Origin: Collinsella sp.
Lineage (GTDB): Bacteria; Actinomycetota; Coriobacteriia; Coriobacteriales; Coriobacteriaceae
DNA: 21,871 nt
Assembly (NCBI GenBank): GCA_031294825.1
Contig: JAUMPM010000006.1
Span: 1 to 21,871 of the forward strand
Direction of reading: 5' to 3'
Shown here: positions 16,121 through 21,871 of the stretch, piece after piece
How the letters are laid out: every line of letters starts with the position of its first letter
Position numbering within the stretch: position 1 is the first letter of the stretch
Program-made: the position numbers and the translations under genes
Notes under the pieces: generated by a model
Databases searched by the model: none
What the model saw: the letters and a program-made list of their open reading frames with translations, nothing else
Told to the model about the DNA's origin: nothing

Positions 16121-17335
16121 TTACCGTGCATTAAAAACGTAACGGTCTAGGCGGTCGCACGCTTCCCTTACGCGCGAAAGCGGCAGCGCCAGATTCACGC
16201 GAATGTGGCAGGGCCCGTGGAACGGGCGGCCGTCCTGATATCCCACGCCCACGCGCGCCCCCTCGTCGAGCAGCCACTGAATATCGCGGCCATGCTCGCG
16301 ACACCACTCCGTGCAGTCCAGAAACACCATGTACGTGCCCTGCGGACGTGAAAACGCGACGCCCTTCCATTGTTTTTCTGCATACGTGCAGAAGTACTCG
16401 ATATTGCCGGCAAGCACCTGGTTGAGTTCGTCCACCCACTCGTAGCCTTGCGGCTGGTAGGCACCGATAAGCGCATGCATGGAGAGGACATTCATTTCAT
16501 TGTAGTGAGTCTTGTTAGACACAGCGCATATGCGGTCGCGCAGCGTCTCGTTGTAGATAATGTGGTAGCTGCCGACCAAGCCCGCCAGGTTGAACGTCTT
16601 GCTGGGCGCGTAGAGGGCAACCGTACGCATGCGGGCATCCTCGCTCACCGACTGCGTCGGGATATGCTTGTGCCCCGGCAGGATGATATCGGACCAAATC
16701 TCGTCCGAGATCACCACGCAATCGTGCTGGCGATAGATGTCCATGGCGCGCTCGATCTCGTCGCGCTCCCATACGCGGCCGCAGGGATTGTGCGGCGAGC
16801 AGAACACCGCGGCATGGATGTGGTTTTGGGCGAGCTTGTGCTCCATGTCCTCAAAGTCCATACGCCACACGCCTTGATCGTCGAGCTTAAGCGGGCTGTG
16901 GACAATACGATAGCCCGCGGCTTCGATGGATTTGGTAAAGCCGATGTAGGTGGGGCTATGGACCAGCACCGCATCGCCCGGCTGGACATACGCGCGCAAC
17001 GTCGACACGACACCGCCCAGCACGCCGTTTTCGTAGCCGATATGTTCAGGGCGCAGGCCCTCGACGCCATTGCGGCGGCTCTGCCATTCGATGATGCGGT
17101 CGAAGTACTCGGCGCGCGGGTTAAAGTAGCCAAACATGGGATGCTGAGCGCGCTGAATGATGTGCTCCTGGACCGTGGGCACCGTGGCAAAATTCATGTC
17201 GGCCACCCACATGGGAATGCGGTCGAAGCCCTCGTCGGGTGCGTTCGGAGCCATACCGGGGATCTCGCCCCAGGAGTCAACGGCGATGGAGTCCATGCCG
17301 TGGCGGTCGATAAGCGAGCTAAAGTCGTATTTCAT
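16121..17335 (-). CDS. PatB/MalY-type PLP-dependent aminotransferase or C-S lyase
   Basis: With the ATG at 17335 this 404-residue enzyme is a fold-type I PLP protein of the MalY/PatB group. Members cleave cystathionine or other cysteine S-conjugates (beta-C-S lyase), and some act as aminotransferases. Visible features are the N-terminal PMWVADMNFATVP (about 41-53), SPHNPCGR (about 180-187, with the ring-binding Asn183), SDEIW (Asp211) and the Schiff-base lysine Lys246 in APSKTFNLAGL. A GGGGG ribosome site lies just upstream of 17335. A GTG at 17383 would add 16 residues without a ribosome site. It lies 111 bp downstream of trmO on the same strand and may be co-transcribed with it. Confidence 0.9.
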   Translation of the reverse strand: MKYDFSSLIDRHGMDSIAVDSWGEIPGMAPNAPDEGFDRIPMWVADMNFATVPTVQEHIIQRAQHPMFGYFNPRAEYFDRIIEWQSRRNGVEGLRPEHIGYENGVLGGVVSTLRAYVQPGDAVLVHSPTYIGFTKSIEAAGYRIVHSPLKLDDQGVWRMDFEDMEHKLAQNHIHAAVFCSPHNPCGRVWERDEIERAMDIYRQHDCVVISDEIWSDIILPGHKHIPTQSVSEDARMRTVALYAPSKTFNLAGLVGSYHIIYNETLRDRICAVSNKTHYNEMNVLSMHALIGAYQPQGYEWVDELNQVLAGNIEYFCTYAEKQWKGVAFSRPQGTYMVFLDCTEWCREHGRDIQWLLDEGARVGVGYQDGRPFHGPCHIRVNLALPLSRVREACDRLDRYVFNAR

Positions 17336-17446
17336 GCTGAGCCCCCGTGCAAAGTGATTGTTTTGGTAGGCGTTATTGTCCACCAGCGTGGGCGGTTTTG
17401 GCGCGGGGTTTGGCGCTTAATTTGACGGGTGCGGACGAATGGCTGG

Positions 17447-18184
17447 TTAGTCTCGCACGTCGTTGACGGCGACTACGGTTAGCCGGGTTTCTTCGACCGT
17501 AAACGATATGTCGAGCCCGGCGTAAGCCAAGTGGTAAACGCGGTTTGGCTCGTGCTTGCTGCCCGCGCGGCGCGGGTCTTGGCGAAGGACTTCGACCAAG
17601 CCGGGGAGCTTTGCGGGCGGGACCATGTCTTGAAGCGATTGCGGGAACTCGACGTTGAGCTCTTGCCACGGAGCATCCTCAATCCAGCCGCTCGTCGCAT
17701 CCGGGTGACAGTCGGCAAATGGAATGTAGGGCTTAATGTCGTAGATGGGCGTGCCGTCGCGCAGGTCGGCCCCCAGCACATGGATGATGGGCCCATCGTC
17801 GGTGAGCTCGACACGATCGAGTTTGACGCAGGTGAGCCCGATGGGATTAGGGCGAAACGGACTGCGCGTGGCAAAGACACCCACGCGCTCGGCTCCGCCC
17901 AGACGCGGCGGACGCACGGTCTTCGACCACTTGACGTTGGTGCCAGACCTGTCCTGCGACTTGGCATCGGTAGCTATGTCCTTAGCCGTGCCGCCGGGCG
18001 TTCCGTTTTCGAAGCGCCACAGCAGCCATAGGTGAGAGAAGGAGTCCAGGCCCTCAACCGCCGCATTGGAGGCAAATTCCGGCTCAAAGACGATGCGTCC
18101 CTGCAGATGGGGCGCCAAAAAGCTGTTGCGCGGAATGCCGAACTTCTGCGGCAGGTCGGTATGTATGTGTGCAATAGGTTCCAT
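17447..18184 (-). CDS. trmO: tRNA (N6-threonylcarbamoyladenosine-37-N6)-methyltransferase TrmO
   Basis: TrmO (formerly TsaA/YaeB) uses S-adenosylmethionine to methylate t6A37 of tRNA-Thr, tuning decoding. The 245-residue protein starts MEPIAHIHTDLPQKFGIPRN, as TrmO proteins do. It contains the conserved RSPFRPNPIGLTCVKL (about 107-122) and the C-terminal extension seen in the E. coli enzyme. No ribosome site precedes either candidate ATG (18184, or 18193 giving three extra residues). A TACAAT lies 7 bases upstream of 18184, suggesting a leaderless message that starts at the ATG itself. The longer open frame upstream has no family similarity and overlaps the divergent regulator gene, so I exclude it. 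Confidence 0.92.
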   Translation of the reverse strand: MEPIAHIHTDLPQKFGIPRNSFLAPHLQGRIVFEPEFASNAAVEGLDSFSHLWLLWRFENGTPGGTAKDIATDAKSQDRSGTNVKWSKTVRPPRLGGAERVGVFATRSPFRPNPIGLTCVKLDRVELTDDGPIIHVLGADLRDGTPIYDIKPYIPFADCHPDATSGWIEDAPWQELNVEFPQSLQDMVPPAKLPGLVEVLRQDPRRAGSKHEPNRVYHLAYAGLDISFTVEETRLTVVAVNDVRD

Positions 18185-18197
18185 GCCGGTCATTGTA
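18184..18197 (-). promoter_or_regulatory. -10 element consistent with a leaderless trmO transcript
   Basis: TACAAT (18197-18192 on the minus strand) is followed by 7 bases and then the A of the trmO ATG at 18184, the usual distance from -10 to transcription start. The -35 region (CGACGC at 17 bp) is poor. Leaderless genes driven mainly by a TANNNT -10 are frequent in actinobacteria. Confidence 0.4.
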
Positions 18198-18251
18198 CGG
18201 CATGGAGGCGTGGGGCGTCGCGCGCAATTCTTCGCCGCGGTCTCCCGTCGT

Positions 18252-18266
18252 GCAACCAACGGTTGC
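18252..18266. promoter_or_regulatory. Palindrome abutting the promoter of the XRE-TipAS regulator gene
   Basis: GCAACC (18252-18257) and GGTTGC (18261-18266) form a perfect dyad with a 3-base centre. It ends one base before the -35 hexamer. A site here could be used by an activator that contacts RNA polymerase, or by an autoregulator of the gene that follows. Confidence 0.5.
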
Positions 18267-18295
18267 TTGGAAGGGCGCCTGCCGCCGCGTATGCT
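18267..18295 (+). promoter_or_regulatory. Promoter of the XRE-TipAS regulator gene
   Basis: TTGGAA (18267-18272) and TATGCT (18290-18295) are separated by exactly 17 bases. Each matches the sigma-A consensus at four of six positions. The start codon is about 24 bases past the predicted transcription start, leaving room for the AAAGGAG ribosome site. Confidence 0.55.
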
Positions 18296-18325
18296 TAAGC
18301 CATCAACCAGCAGAAAGGAGCCGCT

Positions 18326-19153
18326 ATGGCCTTTGCAGAAAAGCTCATCGCCGTCCGTCGCGCCCATCACCTTACCCAGGAGCAGCTCGCCACCAAGCTC
18401 TTCGTCACACGCCAAGCCGTCAGCCGTTGGGAACGCGGCGAGGTCACACCGGGCATCGACATGATGAAACTCATTGCCGCCGTGACCGGCGAGCCGCTGC
18501 CCCACCTGCTCGAAATGCCCGAGCATTATTGCCAGAGCTGCGGCATGATACTCACGCCTGACGACTGCGGCACCGATGCCACAGGCGCCACGACCGACCA
18601 TTACTGCAAATGGTGCTACGACCACGGCAAGTACACCTACGACACCACCATGGAGGCAATGATAGAGGATTGCGCCCCACGGCTAGCACAAAACACAGGT
18701 ATGTCGCTCGACGAAGCCGTCTCGCTCATGGGCGCCGTGCTGCCGCAACTGGAGCGCTGGCGCACCCTGCAGGAAAACGAGGAGCGCTACGGCGCCGAAG
18801 CGCGGGTGCGCTATGGCGATGAGGCTATCGATGCAGCAAACGAGACGTTACTGGACATGGACCCTCAGACATGGAACGACATGAAAGAACTTGAACGCGC
18901 TATTCTGGGTCAGCTCTCGATTGCCATGGGCGACGGCGATGCGGATGGAAGCGAGGCTCGCAAGCTCGTCGCGATGCATCACCGCTGGATAGCTCTCAAC
19001 TGGGGCAGCGAGCCCCAAGACGAGGCCTATCTGGGGCTCGCCCACGGCTACCTCGCCGATCAGCGCTTTATCGACTACTACGACAAGCCATGCGGCACCG
19101 GAGCCACGGCGTTTCTAGTTCAGACCATCGAGTCGTCGCTGGCCCGCGCATAG
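18326..19153 (+). CDS. XRE-family regulator with zinc ribbon and TipAS-like drug-binding domain
   Basis: This 275-residue protein has three parts. Residues about 4-60 form a Cro/CI-type helix-turn-helix (LTQEQLATKLFVTRQAVSRW). Residues 69-103 form a zinc ribbon with Cys69-x2-Cys72 and Cys94-x2-Cys97, in the CQSCGM...YCKWCYDHGKYTY form. Residues about 150-270 resemble the TipAS domain (YGAEARVRYGDEAI, HHRWIALNW, YLADQRFIDYYD, GATAFLVQTI), which in the MerR-type TipA regulators traps thiopeptides and other drugs. The XRE and zinc-ribbon pairing is common in Gram-positives. Coupling it to TipAS suggests a drug- or metabolite-responsive regulator. AAAGGAG precedes the ATG. It is divergent from trmO, and a glutaredoxin follows 51 bp downstream on the same strand. 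The domain calls come from reading the sequence; the TipAS call is the least certain. Confidence 0.82.
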   Translation: MAFAEKLIAVRRAHHLTQEQLATKLFVTRQAVSRWERGEVTPGIDMMKLIAAVTGEPLPHLLEMPEHYCQSCGMILTPDDCGTDATGATTDHYCKWCYDHGKYTYDTTMEAMIEDCAPRLAQNTGMSLDEAVSLMGAVLPQLERWRTLQENEERYGAEARVRYGDEAIDAANETLLDMDPQTWNDMKELERAILGQLSIAMGDGDADGSEARKLVAMHHRWIALNWGSEPQDEAYLGLAHGYLADQRFIDYYDKPCGTGATAFLVQTIESSLARA

Positions 19154-19204
19154 ACCGCGGCGGCTTTGGGTATTTCAATCAAAACCTCAACCGATTGGAG
19201 ACCT

Positions 19205-19450
19205 ATGGCTACTGATCATGAGCTCACGCTGTACGTTATGACCGGCTGCCCATATTGCATAAAAGTCAAGCGCTTTTTGGCCGATAACGGCGTGACCATT
19301 CCCGAGTGCAATATCTCGACCGATACCGGAGCCGAGCAGACGCTCATCGCCGTCGGCGGAAAACGCCAGGTTCCCTGCCTGTTCATCGACGGCAAGCCGC
19401 TCTACGAGTCGAGCGACATCATCGCGTGGGTACAAGAGAACCTGCTCTAG
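19205..19450 (+). CDS. Glutaredoxin-like thiol-disulfide oxidoreductase
   Basis: This 81-residue thioredoxin-fold protein has the redox motif CPYC at residues 15-18 and the cis-proline loop QVPCLFIDG further on. It probably reduces disulfides or mixed disulfides in the cytoplasm. The ATG at 19205 is preceded by GGAG at 5 bases. An ATG at 19166 would add 13 residues with no ribosome site and is not favoured. It lies 51 bp after the XRE-TipAS gene and may share its transcript. A repeat element with strong dyad symmetry separates it from the convergent dus gene. Confidence 0.9.
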   Translation: MATDHELTLYVMTGCPYCIKVKRFLADNGVTIPECNISTDTGAEQTLIAVGGKRQVPCLFIDGKPLYESSDIIAWVQENLL

Positions 19451-19458
19451 TGCAGCAT

Positions 19459-19505
19459 AGTCATCGGGGACGTTCTTAAATGACTAGTCGTTAAAGTGCG
19501 TCCCC
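19459..19505. repeat. GGGGACGTTCTT-family intergenic repeat, copy 3
   Basis: The core at 19466-19489 is identical over 24 bases to 12534-12557. The 31 bases 19459-19489 differ by one base from each of the two copies in the 12.5-kb element. The right side carries an imperfect inverted arm, GTGCGTCCCC at 19496-19505, so the RNA of either strand can fold. It lies between the convergent glutaredoxin and dihydrouridine-synthase genes, where no other terminator is visible. Confidence 0.85.
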
Positions 19506-19514
19506 AACGACTAA

Positions 19515-20474
19515 CTAGCCGTGGAAGCGGGCTATGGGTGCAAGTGGCTGCTCGCGAAAGACGCGCTCGACGGCGGCGCGGTATTCGTCGACCTTTTTAG
19601 TCTTGCGTACGAGTTTGTGAACGGTAGCGGGATCGGCGAAGGCGCATTTGGCGTAGAACCACCACTCCTTCATGCGAAAGACCGCATTGCCACCAATCTC
19701 TTCCGCATATGCCGCAAACAGCGTGTCGTGAAAGCGCTGCAGCTCAGCAGTCGTGGCAGCAGGATCACCGTTGACCATGCGAGCCAGCGCGGGGTTCGCG
19801 AGCAGGCCACGCCCCAACATCACATGGCGCGTGCCAGGATAGGCCTCCACCAGCGCGTCCATATCCTCAAGATCAAAAATGTCGCCGTTGTATGCCACCG
19901 GAAACGGCGCACGTTCCAGCGTCTCGCCGTAAAACTCCTTGCGCGGCGAGCCCGTATAGCGGTCCTTTTGCACGCGCGGATGCACGATCAGCTCTGCCAG
20001 CGGCATGCGGCAATACAGATCGAGCACACGCTCATACTCGTCATCGCGCTCCAACCCCAGCCTGGTTTTTACCGACACCGGCAACGGCGAGCGCTCGCAC
20101 ACATCGCCCAAGAACACCTCGAGCTCGTCGAGATTACGCAAGAAACCCGAGCCCTTGCCCTTGGCAACAACCGTTCCCGAGGGACAACCCAGGTTGAGAT
20201 TGACCTCGCGGTAGCCCATGTCGGCGAGCACCTGTGCCGCCCATACAAACTCGTCCGCATTCTTGGACATCAGCTGAGGCACTACGTTGAGTCCCTGGTT
20301 ATTGGCAGGATCGATCTCCTTAAACGCCTTGCCGCCAAAGCGGTTTCCCACCCGCGGTGGCGGCAAAAACGGCGTGTAATAGCAGTCGAGCGCGCCAAAG
20401 CACTCCGCATGCACGCGACGGAACACATGCCCGGTAATCCCCTCCATAGGGGCCAACGATAGAATCATCAACAT
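19515..20474 (-). CDS. tRNA-dihydrouridine synthase
   Basis: This flavoenzyme reduces uridine to dihydrouridine in the tRNA D-loop. The 319-residue protein has a TIM-barrel beginning LAPMEGITGHVFRR, the catalytic Cys97 in NLNLGCPSG, then SVKTRLG and HPRVQKDRYTG. GDIF and GRGLLANPAL near the end form the FMN-phosphate site. The family is clear; the DusA/B/C subtype cannot be fixed by eye. The ATG at 20474 has GAGAG only 3 bases away, while an ATG at 20468 has the same GAGAG at 9 bases. The true start may therefore be two codons later. Confidence 0.93.
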   Translation of the reverse strand: MLMILSLAPMEGITGHVFRRVHAECFGALDCYYTPFLPPPRVGNRFGGKAFKEIDPANNQGLNVVPQLMSKNADEFVWAAQVLADMGYREVNLNLGCPSGTVVAKGKGSGFLRNLDELEVFLGDVCERSPLPVSVKTRLGLERDDEYERVLDLYCRMPLAELIVHPRVQKDRYTGSPRKEFYGETLERAPFPVAYNGDIFDLEDMDALVEAYPGTRHVMLGRGLLANPALARMVNGDPAATTAELQRFHDTLFAAYAEEIGGNAVFRMKEWWFYAKCAFADPATVHKLVRKTKKVDEYRAAVERVFREQPLAPIARFHG

Positions 20475-20494
20475 CTACTCTCAAATCAATGCGG

Positions 20495-20513
20495 CAAAGG
20501 GACTGCCCCTTTG
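20495..20513. repeat. Short perfect hairpin in the dus leader
   Basis: CAAAGGG (20495-20501) and CCCTTTG (20507-20513) form a perfect 7-bp stem with a 5-base loop, about 20 bases ahead of the dus start codon. It resembles small REP-like palindromes and could affect dus translation or end transcription coming from the right. The rest of the 245-bp gap between dus and the last gene shows no gene; TATACT at 20665-20670 is a possible -10 for the last gene. Confidence 0.5.
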
Positions 20514-20719
20514 TCACATGCATTATGCCTTGTCCTTGAGGTGGCCCACAAGGCGGAGGCAGTTACTGACGCCAACCAGCCCTCCAACCATCCCTGCGCA
20601 ACGAAGGTGAACGGTGTCCACGAACAGCAAGTAGGGCCGCCCCGCAGCAGCTCCCCCACTCATCTATACTCAAGAGTGCGTGTGCATCGCCCCCGAATAA
20701 CGATGAGAGCCGAGGCCCC

Positions 20720-21853
20720 ATGCAGCAGCTCACCGAACAAGAAAAGAAACGCATCCAGCGGTACTGCACATACCCCAAAATCGCAGCGACCGCACTCGTC
20801 ATGTCGTTCGTAGCGTGCCTGTTGATGTTGCCGCTCCAAATGATCAACGATATCGCGTTCCACCAAAAGGAATTCCAACCCGCGGGCATATATACCGCTA
20901 TCGCACTCACCGTAATCGAACTCGCCATCTTTTGCTATTGCGCTCTTGCGCCGCGCTTTGGAATGCAGGGCAAACAGTGGAAGGAACTGCAGAGCAGGCT
21001 TGCGGTGGCCCAGACCAACAAGGACCATTCCGCGGAGGTCGCCGGCGTGCTTGCCACGCAAGCTGCCGGCCGCCTGCTCAAGAACAGCGATAACGATCTC
21101 GTGCGCAACCTGGGCGGTGCCGCTGAGGTTGCCAGCGCCGTAGGGGCAGTCGCCACGGCGGCAGACGTGCTGGCCGAAACCTCGAGCAATGCCGAGGCCA
21201 TGGCAAACGCATACGGCGTGACGATCCCAAGCGTCAAGAAGCAGATCATGGCTCTCGCGGTGTTGCCCGTCATTGTGCTGCTTGGCGTCTACATCCCGCA
21301 GTTTGTCCAGGGAAATAACGAGCTTCAGGCAAGAAAGGCTGCAGCCGCCGAGCAGCTCGCCATCGCGCAAGATGCCTTGGAGCCCGTGTGCGAACGCGTC
21401 GCGGCAGACGACCCATACGAGTCGTATCACGACTACGGCTACCGCATTATCGGCTATCTGCGCGATAATGACCTCGGCGCTCAAGCAGCCTATGTCTACC
21501 TTTCTTTCGATGCAGACGGCATGCTCACGGACGTCGATTACACCAGCCAGATCGACCCCGAGGCAAGCCTTGCAGACAACCTCGCCCGCGCCGAGCAGGA
21601 CATCGCGACGCTCTGTGCCCCGCTCAACGGGTTGGACATTTCCGTTGCCGCACCGGGCCTCCTCACGCCATGCAGCCTGTCGGATGAATTTAAACAGGCA
21701 TTTTTAGCCGGATCCCTATATGAAGAAATCAGCATCAAGACGGAGGACGAATCTATCAAGTCGTACTACACCTTTGACACCGAGCCCGAGGAAGAGTTCG
21801 ACGAGTACACCCATCCGGAAATTAGGCTCATGCTCTCCGCAAAGAAGAACTAA
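20720..21853 (+). CDS. Conserved-looking three-helix membrane protein, function unknown
   Basis: I do not recognise this 377-residue protein. It starts with a short charged N-terminus, then two membrane helices (about 20-40 and 55-77). A cytosolic or surface stretch with a Gly/Ala-rich segment follows (about 108-165, with repeated AEVAxA-like pieces), then a third helix (about 176-194) and a soluble domain of about 180 residues. That domain starts with a probable helix (200-228) and contains YESYHDYGYRIIGYLRDND and several acidic stretches; the tail is very acidic (EPEEEFDE). The ATG has GAGG 5 bases upstream, and codon use matches the neighbours, so it is a real gene. A signalling or envelope-stress role is possible but only a guess. 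Confidence 0.75.
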   Translation: MQQLTEQEKKRIQRYCTYPKIAATALVMSFVACLLMLPLQMINDIAFHQKEFQPAGIYTAIALTVIELAIFCYCALAPRFGMQGKQWKELQSRLAVAQTNKDHSAEVAGVLATQAAGRLLKNSDNDLVRNLGGAAEVASAVGAVATAADVLAETSSNAEAMANAYGVTIPSVKKQIMALAVLPVIVLLGVYIPQFVQGNNELQARKAAAAEQLAIAQDALEPVCERVAADDPYESYHDYGYRIIGYLRDNDLGAQAAYVYLSFDADGMLTDVDYTSQIDPEASLADNLARAEQDIATLCAPLNGLDISVAAPGLLTPCSLSDEFKQAFLAGSLYEEISIKTEDESIKSYYTFDTEPEEEFDEYTHPEIRLMLSAKKN

Positions 21854-21871
21854 AGGCTTGCACTCTAATTG

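Overview
The window looks like a chromosomal segment of a high-GC Gram-positive bacterium of the class Coriobacteriia, most likely Collinsella or a close relative. This is inferred from the GC-rich coding sequence, the strong AAAGGAG-type ribosome binding sites, the gene content and the style of the proteins. It has not been checked by database search. The genes are mostly ordinary accessory and housekeeping genes in short operons. I see no rRNA, tRNA, CRISPR array, prophage or transposase gene.

Layout, left to right. Positions 1-339 are gene-free, very GC-rich at the left end, and carry the first copy of an intergenic repeat family. A MATE exporter (340-1722, +) converges on a LysR regulator (1750-2616, -), which diverges from an EamA/DMT transporter (2775-3677, +). 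Uracil-DNA glycosylase follows (3766-4491, +) and ends at a strong bidirectional terminator. A minus-strand operon then encodes a queuosine-precursor (VUT/YhhQ) transporter and a short-chain dehydrogenase (5954-4542). Its leader has a good promoter and a fold that fits a class I preQ1 riboswitch. Release factor 3 (prfC, 7724-6111, -) lies upstream with its own terminator.

A compact plus-strand operon follows: a YtrA-type GntR repressor, an ABC ATPase and an ABC-2 permease (7940-9920). A 9-bp-arm inverted repeat overlaps its promoter. On the minus strand come a divergent ClC chloride channel, a LOG-family phosphoribohydrolase and a small two-helix K+ channel (12441-10016). A compound copy of the repeat family (12510-12607) separates them from a large plus-strand hybrid sensor kinase with two periplasmic-binding-type sensor domains (12700-15504). 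Its N-box lacks the usual Asn. A Nim-like flavin-binding protein follows (15543-16025).

Beyond a GC-rich hairpin are a PatB/MalY-type aminotransferase and the tRNA methyltransferase TrmO on the minus strand (18184-16121). TrmO may be translated from a leaderless mRNA. Divergent from trmO is a three-part regulator (XRE helix-turn-helix, zinc ribbon, TipAS-like drug-binding domain) with a well-formed promoter and an abutting palindrome, followed by a glutaredoxin. A third repeat copy separates glutaredoxin from a convergent tRNA-dihydrouridine synthase. The window ends with an unrecognised three-helix membrane protein.

The most interesting signals are the XRE-zinc ribbon-TipAS fusion, the candidate preQ1 riboswitch controlling a transporter plus dehydrogenase, the GGGGACGTTCTT repeat family, and the hybrid kinase with an altered N-box. 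I did not find a clear, wholly new multi-gene system.
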